Notes under the pieces: model-generated
The model's database searches: none
Told to the model about the DNA's origin: nothing
What the model saw: the letters and a program-made list of their open reading frames with translations, nothing else
Part shown: piece after piece, positions 1 to 8,699 of the stretch
Layout of the letters: each line of letters starts with the position of its first letter
How positions within the stretch are numbered: position 1 is the stretch's first letter
Source: Catenovulum agarivorans DS-2
Lineage (GTDB): Bacteria > Pseudomonadota > Gammaproteobacteria > Enterobacterales > Alteromonadaceae
DNA: 64,000 nucleotides
Direction: 5' to 3'
Assembly: GCF_000568405.1 (NCBI RefSeq)
Contig: NZ_ARZY01000003.1
Coordinates: 1 to 64,000 of the forward strand
Translations under genes and position numbers: made by a program

Positions 1-585
1 ATTACTGCTGAAACAACACGAGCAACAACTGCAGAAGCTGCGTTGCAAGCAGATGTTGATCAAAACGAAGCAGATGCAGATAGCGCAATCGCAGCGGTAC
101 AAGCCGATGTTGACCAAAACGAAACTGATGCAGATACTGCAATAGCAGCGGTACAAGCAGATGTTGATCAAAACGAAGCAGATGCAGATAGCGCAATCGC
201 AGCGGTACAAGCCGATGTTGACCAAAACGAAACTGATGCAGATACTGCAATAGCAGCGGTACAAGCAGATGTTGATCAAAACGAAGCAGATGCAGATAGC
301 GCAATCGCAGCGGTACAAACCGATGTAGACCAAAATGAAGCTGACGCAGATACTGCAATTGCAGCAAACGCGGCGGCAATTACTGCTGAAACAACACGAG
401 CAACAGCTGCAGAAGCTGCGTTGCAAGCAGATGTTGACCAAAACGAAGCAGATGCAGATAGCGCAATCGCAGCGGTACAAGCCGATGTTGACCAAAATGA
501 AGCTGACGCAGATACTGCAATCGCAGCGGTACAAGCTGATGTTGACCAAAATGAAGCTGATGCAGATACTGCAATCGCAGCAAAC
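1..585 (+). repeat. Coding tandem repeat, 54-bp unit with 108-bp and 378-bp higher order
   Basis: Units of 54 bp run in register with the codons from about 46 to 369 (six units) and 424 to 585 (three units). Bases 46-153 and 154-261 are identical over 108 bp, and 262-315 repeats the first half again. The opening segment 1-45 recurs at 379-423 with one difference, giving a 378-bp longer period. Near-identity at DNA level points to recent expansion or gene conversion, and to a risk of collapse in short-read assemblies. Confidence 0.9.
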
Positions 586-1071
586 GCGGCGGCGATTACT
601 TCCAACAACAGCAAAAAACTTGCTGCATTGGCAAGCTTTACTATGGATGACAATGGCGATATTACAGACACCAGCATTAACAACACTGTAAACCTAGCTT
701 CAGGTGGAAGCCAAGGTAGCTTATCTGCAAGTGTTGCCGACATCACAACAAATGCTAGTGCGATTAGTGATAATGCTGCGGCCGCCAGTGGGGCGCAAGC
801 AACTGCCGACCTAGCTAATGCGAAAGCAGATGCAATTGCAGACTTTAGAGTAGGCCAAGGTGATACCACGACTGCCGCAACTAAGGTATCAGAAGTAGCA
901 AGTAGTAATGTCGTGCTTAAAGCGGTAGATGCAGGTAGTGCAACTGTTGGCGATGAGACTCTGGATGAACTAGGCCAAGATGTGAAAGATCTACAAGACG
1001 ATACTTCGACTGGTAACGGCTTCTTAGATTTCTTCCGCAAATTATTTGGAGACTCAAACTCAGACCAATAA
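1..1071 (+). CDS. Repetitive coiled-coil surface protein, 5' truncated by window edge
   Basis: The reading frame is open from base 1, so the true start lies upstream; 356 residues are visible. About the first 195 residues are repeats of an 18-residue unit of the form QADVDQNEADADSAIAAV, broken by a spacer of the form AANAAAITAETTRATAAEAAL. The Ala/Asp/Glu-rich pattern with regular hydrophobic positions suggests a long alpha-helical coiled-coil stalk, as in phage-fibre or adhesin stalks. The C-terminal part is non-repetitive and ends in a short FLDFFRKLFG segment. The gene is followed by a SapC-like gene, a lipoprotein and a TpsB pore, which suggests an exported cell-surface protein; the export route is inference. 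I do not recognise a named family. Confidence 0.7.
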   Translation: MTAETTRATTAEAALQADVDQNEADADSAIAAVQADVDQNETDADTAIAAVQADVDQNEADADSAIAAVQADVDQNETDADTAIAAVQADVDQNEADADSAIAAVQTDVDQNEADADTAIAANAAAITAETTRATAAEAALQADVDQNEADADSAIAAVQADVDQNEADADTAIAAVQADVDQNEADADTAIAANAAAITSNNSKKLAALASFTMDDNGDITDTSINNTVNLASGGSQGSLSASVADITTNASAISDNAAAASGAQATADLANAKADAIADFRVGQGDTTTAATKVSEVASSNVVLKAVDAGSATVGDETLDELGQDVKDLQDDTSTGNGFLDFFRKLFGDSNSDQ

Positions 1072-1156
1072 CATTGAGTTAGACTCAACTACGTAGGGCA
1101 GTTAAGCTGCCCTAACCCTGCACTGATATTAGTTAATAAATATAAGAGAAAACACA

Positions 1157-1861
1157 ATGGAACTTGGCATATATCAAAAAATCGAAATTTTAAACAAAGA
1201 TCAGCATTTCAATTTAAAAGTAAATCCATTAGAAGGTTATCACTTTAGCGAGCAGTTACGAGAATGCGTAGTTACGGCAGACGAGTTTTTCGAATGTGCC
1301 AAATCTTTACCTATTTTATTTACTCAAAATGAACAGAAACGATTTGTCGCATTTGCTTTGCTAGGGATAAAACCGCAACAGAACGTGTTGTTAGATGAAA
1401 ATGGTCAATGGCGAGCTGGAGAATATGTACCGGCATTCATTCGACGCTATCCATTTGTATTTGTTCAAGAACAACAGCAATTAATGTTGGCATTGGATGC
1501 AAGCTCACCTAGCTTGAGTCAAACACAAGGACAAGCTTTATTTACTGACCAAGGTGAAGCGACTGAGTTTACCTTGAATGTTATGAAATTTATGAAGCAA
1601 TACGAGTCAGCTTGCCGGAAAACAGAAAAAATTATTAGCCAATTTGATGAGCTTAGATTGTTAGAAGACGCACAAGCGCAAATGAACTCGGGCGGTAAGA
1701 ATTATAAAATTAAGGGCTTTAAACGCATAAACGAAGATAAACTCTCAGAGCTGGCTGACGAGCAGAAATTGCAGTTGGTCAACACAGGTGCATACAAATT
1801 GATTATCGCCCACCTAATGAGTTTAGGTAACTTTAAAAAGCTATCTGTATTAGCTAATTGA
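1157..1861 (+). CDS. SapC-like family protein
   Basis: A 234-residue protein resembling the SapC family (named after the S-layer-associated sapC of Campylobacter). It shows the family's typical central block, with AFALLGIKPQQNVLLDENGQ around residues 70-90 followed by YVPAFIRRYPFVFV. No signal peptide is visible. A purine-rich GAGAAAACACA precedes the ATG. It lies 85 bp after the repeat-protein gene and 14 bp before the lipoprotein ATG, so the three are probably one transcript. Biochemical function in this family is poorly defined; a role in presenting or exporting the surface protein is inferred only from position. Confidence 0.65.
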   Translation: MELGIYQKIEILNKDQHFNLKVNPLEGYHFSEQLRECVVTADEFFECAKSLPILFTQNEQKRFVAFALLGIKPQQNVLLDENGQWRAGEYVPAFIRRYPFVFVQEQQQLMLALDASSPSLSQTQGQALFTDQGEATEFTLNVMKFMKQYESACRKTEKIISQFDELRLLEDAQAQMNSGGKNYKIKGFKRINEDKLSELADEQKLQLVNTGAYKLIIAHLMSLGNFKKLSVLAN

Positions 1862-1875
1862 GATGGAGTAAAACG

Positions 1876-3342
1876 ATGCAACAAGGCTCAAAGGTTTATA
1901 AACCTCTAAAATATAGTGCTTTTGCTTTGGCGACTCTAATACTAGCCGCTTGCTCTAGCTCTGAATCAGCAAAAGATCAGGTGAAAAATCAATATACGTA
2001 TGTTGCGGAAGACGCACTAATTATTGGCTTGTCAGTGGTTGATGGTGATGGTAACACAGCAACCGAAATTGCACCGGGTGAATATCAATTTGCCGAAGGG
2101 GTGACACCAGTGCCGCCAGTTGAATTTGCCAGCCGAAATACCGACGAGCAAGCTTTTTTGACTTTCCAAGATATTGATGAAAGTGGCGACTTGTCTGAGG
2201 CTGATATCGCTTATAACGTTGGGTTTGAAATGCAATTTGTGCCAGAAGCAGATCCAGCAACTGGGCAAGTAGCACTGTTTGCCAATCCAATTGCTGCATT
2301 AATTCCAGCGACAGGAATACCTGCCAGTGGTATAGGTGGTTTGACGCAGGAGATTGTACAAGAGGCTCTGACCAAAGGGGTTAAAGCAGCTTCAACAGCC
2401 CCTACCACGATAAATGGTGAGGTAACGACAATCAAAGATGTCATAGCCAAAACCTCGGCTAAATTAACCGCGGTACAAGAGGCTATTGTCGCAAAAGAAG
2501 GTAACAAGGTCTCAGCTGGAAATAAGAACTCGTTAAATTTATTGAAAGAGGCAGCCAGTTCTACTAATGGTAGCTTAGTCTCTGATACTGGCCTAAGTGA
2601 CTTTTTAAACAGCGCGATAAACACGCTCGGTTTAAGCACAGGTGACCAAGAACTTGTCAAAGAGGCTGCAAAACAAATAGCTTTGACAATTTCCGCTTCT
2701 AAAGTCGGCAGTGGTACTCAAAAGGTATTATATGAATCTATTATCAAAGTTGTACAAACAAAGGTAAAACCGACTAGTTCAACACAGCAGATTACCACAT
2801 CGATAACAACTGATGCGGTTAAATCAAGTGCAGAGGGGTTAAATACATCGATTGAGCTGGCTGAACAAGTTAAACAAACTGGCGGCAAAGCTGCGTTTAT
2901 CAACTCGTTACTGTTAGCGCCTGTACCAGGTAATGAGGGGGAGTTATTGGATAATTCGGTCGCGGGCTTTGAAATGACTTTCAATTCAGCTAGCAACCAA
3001 ATTACGTTAGCAGCAACAGGCGCATCGTTTGATGGATTGGTGTTGTCATATACACCTGATTCTGGCGTTTATGCAGGCATTGCGGGTAACCAAGCTGTGT
3101 TTGTTAGTTTAAGTGCGAATGCTGAGTTTTTATCAGGTTTTGACTTAGCGAATGTGCGGTTAATGGCAAGTTGTACCTTTGATTTTGAATTGGGTATGTG
3201 TGGTAGCGACAATCAAGACATGGGGATATACCCGCTTGCGACTAAAGCCGAGCTATGTGCCGCTATGGATAGCACCACTCCGAGTGAGTCGTTTCTACAA
3301 AGCTTAAATGCGAATTATGGCGAAAATTGCCCAGCGCAATAA
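1876..3342 (+). CDS. Predicted lipoprotein of unknown function
   Basis: A 488-residue protein with an N-terminal lipoprotein signal: hydrophobic ALATLILAAC with the lipobox cysteine followed by SSSES. The ATG at 1876 is preferred because GGAG lies 8-12 bp upstream; a TTG six codons earlier is also in frame. After the signal there is an acidic EF-hand-like segment (DIDESGDLSEADI), then a long Ser/Thr/Ala/Lys-rich region of probable helical character, and a C-terminal part with paired cysteines (CTFDFELGMC, CAAMD...NC). No domain family is recognised. It probably belongs to the same operon as the SapC-like gene and sits upstream of the TpsB gene, suggesting an envelope role. Confidence 0.65.
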   Translation: MQQGSKVYKPLKYSAFALATLILAACSSSESAKDQVKNQYTYVAEDALIIGLSVVDGDGNTATEIAPGEYQFAEGVTPVPPVEFASRNTDEQAFLTFQDIDESGDLSEADIAYNVGFEMQFVPEADPATGQVALFANPIAALIPATGIPASGIGGLTQEIVQEALTKGVKAASTAPTTINGEVTTIKDVIAKTSAKLTAVQEAIVAKEGNKVSAGNKNSLNLLKEAASSTNGSLVSDTGLSDFLNSAINTLGLSTGDQELVKEAAKQIALTISASKVGSGTQKVLYESIIKVVQTKVKPTSSTQQITTSITTDAVKSSAEGLNTSIELAEQVKQTGGKAAFINSLLLAPVPGNEGELLDNSVAGFEMTFNSASNQITLAATGASFDGLVLSYTPDSGVYAGIAGNQAVFVSLSANAEFLSGFDLANVRLMASCTFDFELGMCGSDNQDMGIYPLATKAELCAAMDSTTPSESFLQSLNANYGENCPAQ

Positions 3343-3357
3343 TCAATCAGTCTAAAG

Positions 3358-3394
3358 TTTTAGGCACAGCAAAGCAGCAACTCTGTGCCTAAAA
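3358..3394 (+). terminator. Hairpin after the lipoprotein gene
   Basis: Perfect 12-bp arms TTTTAGGCACAG and CTGTGCCTAAAA are separated by 13 bases, starting 15 bp after the lipoprotein stop. The right arm ends in AAAATATTGC, so a U-tract is weak on the plus strand; it could terminate or slow transcription ahead of the TpsB gene. Confidence 0.55.
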
Positions 3395-3529
3395 TATTGC
3401 TTTCATCATCATGTAAATAATTATTAAATAAATAAAACTTCAAATTTCATAACGTACGATTGAGCAATCGTTGAATTAATGTTTTACTTTCTGTTGCGCT
3501 AACCAATAAAAAAATAATCAGGGAGTTAT

Positions 3530-5449
3530 ATGAATACACGCCAGCCTGCATTTAACTTGACGGCAGTTGCGTCAGCTATGTTATTGTCGAGCAGCTTAGT
3601 ATCATCGCCTGTAGCCGCCAATACCATTCAAAAATTACAGCAAGACCAACAAGAAAACTCGCAACAAACCCAAGATAACTTGGATAAGCCGACAGATATT
3701 CAAGATTTACAAATAGATCAAAATATTCAGCGCCAAGGTCAATCTCAGTTGGCTAAAACAGTAAAATTTCAGCTCAATAGTATAAGTGTAAAGGGCAATA
3801 CGCTGTTGAAAAATCAGCAAATAATTCCCATCGCCAAACCTTATATTGGCAAAATGGTTACTTCGGCAGATTTACAAACTATCGCGCAGCAGATTACACA
3901 AATTTTTCATCAGCTAGGTTACACAACCTCTCGTTGTGTAGTACCAGCGCAGCAAATTAATAATGGAGTGGTGGTTCTACAAATAGAAGAAAACCGCCTC
4001 AACCAAATTCAAATCATTGGTGAAAATAGCTTTGAGTACGACAAAAAGTTATTTTTGCGCCATCTAAACGATCTAACTGGCAAAGTAATTCATGCGCCTA
4101 CGCTTAAAAAGCGATTGTCACGACTGACTTTCTTGCCTTCAGCGCGAATTACGCCAGAGCTAAACAGTGTCGGTTTTGGTAAAACTGATCTCGTACTCAA
4201 GATAGATGATATCAAAGCGACTAAAGCTTTGTCGTTATACACAAACGCATCTCGATTAACTGGAGACAAACGGTTGAGTTTGAGCGGCTTGTTTGTAAAT
4301 CCAACTGGCAGCGGCGATTATTTACAGCTAGGTGCCACAATCGACCCTGCAGAAACTGCAAATTTTTCATCACTAACAGCTAAATATGTTATGCCTTATG
4401 GTCAAGAAGGAGGGCGCCTTAGTGCTCAACTAGCTGATATTCGTTATCGAGTTTCTGACGATGTAGTCAACTCGTCGGTATTTGAAATAGGTGGGCAAAG
4501 CCGCTTGTTTAAATTATCGGTTGAAAATCCGTTGGCGCTTGGACAAAACAGCCAATACTCGGTTGGGGTGGAACATAAAACTACCGCAAACGAACAAATT
4601 CAACATGTAAACTTTAGTGAATTTGTGCCCATGGTTAGTTTAGATGAATGCCCGACGGGTCAAATTGTTACCCAAGACTCGGTTGATTATTGCCAATTCG
4701 ATGACGCAGATTTACTTGCAGGCTTTAAATGGCTCGACACAGAAGAAACTTTAGTGATGTTGTCGGCCAGTTTATCAAGTTCATTTCGTTATCAACTATT
4801 AGGCAATGCAGCTTTTACCAAAGTAGATGTCAAAGTTGCTAAGGCGTTAGAAGGTGCGTTTGGCGGCTTAACGCAAGCGCAAGTTGAAGATAAATTTAAG
4901 AATAAAAATGCTCAAACCAATGGTGATGAAATTCGCACGTTAACCGGCCCCGTTGGTAATGACAGCCTGATGCAAGCTGATTTCTGGAAAGCTTATTTAG
5001 ATTTAACCCATTATAGCCGTATCAATGCTAAACAAAATATTATTCTGGGTGGACATTTTGAATTTACGCCTGAAAAAGCGATTCCAGGCTCGTACAAGTA
5101 TGGCGGTGCCGACTCGGGTGTCTGGGGGGGAGATATAGATATTGCTTGGCAATACGTATGGACCGACAGACTACAAACCAAACTGGGGTGGCATAGTGAA
5201 TTTGCGATGAATTATGTCTCGGAGCAAGATTATCCAGATGCCGACGGCGACGGAAAAGTTAAACACTTAACCTGTGGCATTAAAGAAGTTGAAGTTAATG
5301 CTTATTTTAGTTGTTGGGTGCATTACCCTTACTTGCAAGCGAGTTATGATTACAACCAGCACAGTTTTTCGGCTATGGTTAGAACTCAGCCGAAAAAGTT
5401 TGAATCGCGAGAAAAAGCGCTGACTTTAGGTTATGTCTATCGATTCTAA
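3530..5449 (+). CDS. ShlB/FhaC/HecB-type TpsB outer-membrane transporter
   Basis: A 639-residue protein with a Sec signal peptide (about residues 1-30, ending SSPVAAN). A Gln-rich linker is followed by POTRA-type modules (LNSISVKGNTLL near residue 82, then VVLQIEENRLNQIQIIGEN near 145-165) and a long beta-rich region to a C-terminal phenylalanine in LGYVYRF, as expected for an Omp85-superfamily barrel. TpsB proteins move a TpsA exoprotein across the outer membrane. No classical TpsA with a haemagglutination domain is visible, but the repeat protein upstream is the nearest candidate. The GGGAG just before the ATG supports this start. Confidence 0.85.
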   Translation: MNTRQPAFNLTAVASAMLLSSSLVSSPVAANTIQKLQQDQQENSQQTQDNLDKPTDIQDLQIDQNIQRQGQSQLAKTVKFQLNSISVKGNTLLKNQQIIPIAKPYIGKMVTSADLQTIAQQITQIFHQLGYTTSRCVVPAQQINNGVVVLQIEENRLNQIQIIGENSFEYDKKLFLRHLNDLTGKVIHAPTLKKRLSRLTFLPSARITPELNSVGFGKTDLVLKIDDIKATKALSLYTNASRLTGDKRLSLSGLFVNPTGSGDYLQLGATIDPAETANFSSLTAKYVMPYGQEGGRLSAQLADIRYRVSDDVVNSSVFEIGGQSRLFKLSVENPLALGQNSQYSVGVEHKTTANEQIQHVNFSEFVPMVSLDECPTGQIVTQDSVDYCQFDDADLLAGFKWLDTEETLVMLSASLSSSFRYQLLGNAAFTKVDVKVAKALEGAFGGLTQAQVEDKFKNKNAQTNGDEIRTLTGPVGNDSLMQADFWKAYLDLTHYSRINAKQNIILGGHFEFTPEKAIPGSYKYGGADSGVWGGDIDIAWQYVWTDRLQTKLGWHSEFAMNYVSEQDYPDADGDGKVKHLTCGIKEVEVNAYFSCWVHYPYLQASYDYNQHSFSAMVRTQPKKFESREKALTLGYVYRF

Positions 5450-6119
5450 TTTGTCACAAGCCAAAGTTTTTGTGGTGGGTTTACCACGTACAGCAACAAC
5501 GAGTCTGTGCGTGGCTATGTTAGAATTGGGGTTTAAAACCGCACATACAGCTTTCACCCAAGATGCATTCACTCAGGCACAAGTTATTGCCGATGCGCCT
5601 ATCTTTGCCGACTTTGTAAAATTATCTCAAGTCTATCCAGAGGCTAAATTTATTTATTTGCAACGAGAGCTTAGCGCTTGGCTACCCTCTATTCAGCAGC
5701 TATTGCGGCGGATGCATAAAAATATTGTTCGTCCAGATGGCGGTTTTAACCCTCATTTGAAACGAGTTTATCAGCAGGTTTTTCAGCCATTTAACATAAA
5801 AAATATTGATGATGTAATGTTTTTGGCCCAGTGTTACCAACAACACCAGTTGAACGTAGAGGCATGGTTTAGTAATCAGCCAAGCCGATTATTGAAATTG
5901 GATGTTGCCAACCCAGGCAGCTTTGACGCCTTAGTTGAATTTTTACAGCAGCACCAATTATTGCCAATGAATCAATTAATTAGCAACAAAGCTTTTAAAC
6001 CGATAAATATCGCAGGTAAGGTGACTGCTTGGCAACAAATAAGCCATCCCAACAAAGTTGAGTCGACAAGGTTCGGTAAGGTCGATAAACTTGCGTTCTT
6101 AACTGATGACCTTAGGTAG
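5433..6119 (+). CDS. Sulfotransferase-family-like protein
   Basis: A 228-residue protein beginning with a P-loop-like PAPS-binding motif, VVGLPRTATTS (residues 14-24), followed by KFIYLQRELSAWLPSIQQL, matching the second strand-loop-helix seen in sulfotransferase folds. The length is similar to the short 'sulfotransferase family' proteins of marine bacteria. Its ATG lies inside the last codons of the TpsB gene (17-bp overlap), implying translational coupling. The acceptor is unknown. If real, it might modify an exported glycan or protein from this cluster; that is inference from context. Confidence 0.65.
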   Translation: MSIDSNLSQAKVFVVGLPRTATTSLCVAMLELGFKTAHTAFTQDAFTQAQVIADAPIFADFVKLSQVYPEAKFIYLQRELSAWLPSIQQLLRRMHKNIVRPDGGFNPHLKRVYQQVFQPFNIKNIDDVMFLAQCYQQHQLNVEAWFSNQPSRLLKLDVANPGSFDALVEFLQQHQLLPMNQLISNKAFKPINIAGKVTAWQQISHPNKVESTRFGKVDKLAFLTDDLR

Positions 6120-6123
6120 TGGC

Positions 6124-6375
6124 ATGGCCGTACGTAAAATTTCATATACTTTTAAAAAACAACCAAAACAAATTAGTTTTGCCTACGACAAATTTAATGA
6201 TATGCACGAAGCTGTAGCTGCGGCAGAGAATATTGATTTAACTGCTTTTTTACGAATGGAGCAGCAGGTTGCTGCGACCAGTAAAACCTCAGCTGCGGTT
6301 AAAAACTATCGCGAAGAATACTTTAAAAAATTGGGTTTTGAGCAGATCCAAATGCTTAAAATTGAAGACGAATAA
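6124..6375 (+). CDS. Small conserved protein, DUF2960-like
   Basis: An 83-residue protein from the ATG at 6124 (MAVRKISYTFKK); an in-frame ATG at 6106 would add six residues and overlap the preceding gene. The sequence reads like the small gammaproteobacterial family I recall as DUF2960, with ISYTFK, FAYDKFNDMHEAVAAAENIDLT (quoted as two parts, FAYDKFNDMHE and AVAAAENIDLT), LRMEQQVA and a KNYREEYFKKLGF tail. It is soluble, with no signal peptide. It ends 1 bp before miaE, so the two are likely co-transcribed. Function unknown. Confidence 0.65.
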   Translation: MAVRKISYTFKKQPKQISFAYDKFNDMHEAVAAAENIDLTAFLRMEQQVAATSKTSAAVKNYREEYFKKLGFEQIQMLKIEDE

Positions 6376-6376
6376 T

Positions 6377-6952
6377 ATGTTTGAATTAAAATACCACACC
6401 CCTTTTGAATGGACTGAAGCAGTCTTGGCTGACTTCGACACTTTTTTGCAAGACCATGCTGCAGCTGAAAAAAAAGCCTCGGGTATGGCAGTGTCTATGT
6501 TGTCTCACTATCCTGACCGCGAAAAGCTAGTGCGGGCTATGGCTGATTTAGCAATAGAAGAAATGATCCACTTTAAGGAAGTGGTGAAGATTTTGTATAA
6601 ACGTGGCGCTATTTTGGGCAATGATCAAAAAGACCCGTACATCCATGAAATTCGCGCTTTGTTTCGTAAAGGTACCGATGAGTTTTTTATCGACCGCTTA
6701 TTGGTTGGAGCTGTAATTGAAGCGCGTGGTTATGAGCGTTTTTCTCTGGTTGCTCAAGCTTTACCTGATGGTTCGCCTGAGCAAGAGTTTTATCAACAAA
6801 TTGCTGATTCGGAAAAAACACATAAGAACTTATTTGTCGAATTAGCGTATGAGTATTTTGATAAAGCAACGGTTGATACAAGGTTGGAAGAAATTCTCAT
6901 AGCTGAAGCTGAGATTTGTGCTCGCCAGCCATTTAGAGCTGCTCTTCATTAA
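6377..6952 (+). CDS. miaE: tRNA-(ms[2]io[6]A)-hydroxylase MiaE
   Basis: A 191-residue protein matching MiaE, the diiron monooxygenase that hydroxylates the isopentenyl group of 2-methylthio-isopentenyladenosine at tRNA position 37. Ferritin-like iron-ligand motifs are visible: EEMIH (ExxH) near residue 57, a glutamate in [10 protein letters not shown], and a second ExxH in [27 protein letters not shown] is characteristic. The start at 6377 ([12 protein letters not shown]) fits the family; an upstream in-frame extension overlaps the previous gene and is not credible. The stop codon overlaps the metJ stop on the other strand. Confidence 0.9.
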   Translation: MFELKYHTPFEWTEAVLADFDTFLQDHAAAEKKASGMAVSMLSHYPDREKLVRAMADLAIEEMIHFKEVVKILYKRGAILGNDQKDPYIHEIRALFRKGTDEFFIDRLLVGAVIEARGYERFSLVAQALPDGSPEQEFYQQIADSEKTHKNLFVELAYEYFDKATVDTRLEEILIAEAEICARQPFRAALH

Positions 6953-7293
6953 TCTTCTAACTCATCTTCTTCTTCAAACTCGATACCCATTTCGGCCATA
7001 ATTCGGCGGGCTTCTGCGGGTATTCTATGCGATGAGTCTTTGGCTAAATCTTCATCGGTTGGCAATGGCTGGCCAGTAAACGCATGTAAAAAGGCTTCAC
7101 ACAATAATTCACTGTTGGTTGCATGTTTTAGGTTATTGATTTGCCGGCGGGTACGCTCGTCGGTCAAAACTTTTAAAACATTGGTTGGAATAGACACAGT
7201 GATCTTTTTAACCTTTTCACTCTTTTTGCCGTGCTCGACATATGGGTGAACATAGTTTCCATCCCAAATTGTAGTACCGCTACGTTTTGTCAT
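6949..7293 (-). CDS. metJ: Methionine repressor MetJ
   Basis: A 114-residue ribbon-helix-helix repressor that binds S-adenosylmethionine and represses methionine biosynthesis genes. The DNA-contacting beta ribbon KKITVSIP, the segment [19 protein letters not shown] and the corepressor-proximal [16 protein letters not shown] are nearly those of E. coli MetJ. The C-terminus is longer and acidic ([10 protein letters not shown]). It is divergent from metB, as in enterobacteria, sharing a 197-bp regulatory region with a perfect met box. Its last codon overlaps the last codon of miaE in a convergent arrangement. Confidence 0.97.
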   Translation of the reverse strand: MTKRSGTTIWDGNYVHPYVEHGKKSEKVKKITVSIPTNVLKVLTDERTRRQINNLKHATNSELLCEAFLHAFTGQPLPTDEDLAKDSSHRIPAEARRIMAEMGIEFEEEDELED

Positions 7294-7448
7294 TGTTGTT
7301 CGTACCTTAATAAAGCGAATGCCGAGTATAGCTTAGATAAAATGAGCATTGGGCAACTCAGCTATAGAGTATATAATGTAAAAATTTCCGCAATAATGGT
7401 CAAATAAGATAAATTGCTTGACCCATATAGTGCATAACGATACATTTT

Positions 7449-7464
7449 AGCCGTATAGACGTCT
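7449..7464 (+). promoter_or_regulatory. MetJ operator (two adjacent met boxes)
   Basis: AGACGTCT at 7457-7464 is an exact match to the 8-bp met box; it is preceded directly by AGCCGTAT, a 6/8 match in register. MetJ binds tandem boxes cooperatively. The site lies 26 bp before the metB start and between the divergent metJ and metB genes, so it should control metB and probably metJ. Confidence 0.85.
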
Positions 7465-7490
7465 AAAATAAACCCAAAGCAGCAGAATTT

Positions 7491-8642
7491 ATGAGCAAAA
7501 AAAATTTAGCAACCATCGCCGTGCGTGGTGGTATTGAATCGGATGGCCAATATAACGCCGTTGTTCCACCTATTTATTTATCAAGCACCTATGCATTTGA
7601 AGGCTTTGATCAAAAAGGCCCGTACGATTATAGCCGTTGTGGTAACCCATCGCGCGACATTTTAGCTAATACTTTAGCTGAATTAGAGCACGGTGCACAT
7701 GGTGTTGTTACTGCAACTGGTACAGCTGCTATTCACTTAGTTTGCCAATTATTGCGTCCAGACGATTTATTAGTTGTACCACACGATTGTTACGGTGGTA
7801 GTTATCGATTATTTGTTAACTTAGCGCAACGTGGTGCGTTTAAACTGCAAGTTATTAATCAAACCAATCAACAAGAGTTAGACGCAGCATTTGCGGCCAA
7901 ACCAAAAGTTATTTGGGTAGAAACGCCAAGTAACCCGCTTTTACGAATTACTGACTTAGCTGATATTTGTAATCGTGCGAAACAAACTGAAACTTTGGTA
8001 GCAGTAGACAATACTTTCTTGTCACCAGTATTCCAACAACCACTTACTTTAGGTGCAGATATTGTTGTACATTCAACCACTAAATACATCAATGGTCATA
8101 GTGACGTTGTTGGTGGTGTTGTCGTAACCAAAACTAAAGAGTTAGGTGAAGAACTAGCTTGGTGGGCAAACTGTATCGGTATTACAGGTTCTGCGTTTGA
8201 CAGTTACATGACTTTACGTGGTGTACGTACTTTGGTTCCACGTATGAAGCAACATCAAGAAAACTCATTGGCATTAGTTGATGTATTAAAAGACCATCCA
8301 GCGGTAGATAAGGTATATCACCCTAGTTTACCAAGCCACCCTGGTCATGAAATTGCCAAAAAGCAACAACACGGTTTTGGTGCTATGTTGTCGTTTGAAT
8401 TAAAAGGCACGACAGACGAAGTTACGCGCTTTATCGACAAATTAGAACACTTCAGCTTAGCTGAGTCATTAGGTGGTACTGAAAGTTTAGTTTGTCACCC
8501 ATCTACCATGACACACGCTGCCATGGATGAAGCTGCACAATTAAAAGCTGGCATTACTCAAACATTAGTGCGTTTTTCTGTTGGTATTGAAGACAGCAGC
8601 GAACTAGTTGCTGATGTAAAACAAGCGTTAGATGCGCTGTAA
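7491..8642 (+). CDS. metB: Cystathionine gamma-synthase
   Basis: A 383-residue PLP enzyme of the Cys/Met metabolism family that condenses O-succinylhomoserine (or the acetyl ester) with cysteine to form cystathionine. The PLP lysine is K198 in HSTTKYINGHSDVVGG, the same number as in E. coli MetB. YSRCGNPS near residue 47 and SLGGTESLVCHPSTMTHA near the C-terminus are family signatures. In E. coli metB is followed by metL; here a terminator and a minus-strand gene follow, so the aspartokinase is elsewhere. Repression by MetJ is expected from the operator upstream. Confidence 0.93.
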   Translation: MSKKNLATIAVRGGIESDGQYNAVVPPIYLSSTYAFEGFDQKGPYDYSRCGNPSRDILANTLAELEHGAHGVVTATGTAAIHLVCQLLRPDDLLVVPHDCYGGSYRLFVNLAQRGAFKLQVINQTNQQELDAAFAAKPKVIWVETPSNPLLRITDLADICNRAKQTETLVAVDNTFLSPVFQQPLTLGADIVVHSTTKYINGHSDVVGGVVVTKTKELGEELAWWANCIGITGSAFDSYMTLRGVRTLVPRMKQHQENSLALVDVLKDHPAVDKVYHPSLPSHPGHEIAKKQQHGFGAMLSFELKGTTDEVTRFIDKLEHFSLAESLGGTESLVCHPSTMTHAAMDEAAQLKAGITQTLVRFSVGIEDSSELVADVKQALDAL

Positions 8643-8664
8643 TTCACTTCTTTGACTACTTTAT

Positions 8665-8699
8665 TAGCCCGCTGAGATATAGCGGGCTATTTTGTTTTT
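8665..8699 (+). terminator. Rho-independent terminator of metB
   Basis: TAGCCCGCT / AGCGGGCTA arms (8665-8673 and 8681-8689) around a 7-base loop are followed by TTTTGTTTTT. The reverse strand also folds, so it may serve the convergent ATPase gene ending at 8698. Confidence 0.88.

Noticed and set aside
46-585. CRISPR-like regular repeats
   Set aside because: Units are contiguous, 54 bp, codon-phased and without unique spacers, so this is coding tandem repetition.
276-1088. Long minus-strand open frame opposite the repeat protein
   Set aside because: It is the mirror of a repetitive Ala/Asp-rich coding sequence; its product is a low-complexity Ser/Ala string, and the plus frame has the operon context.
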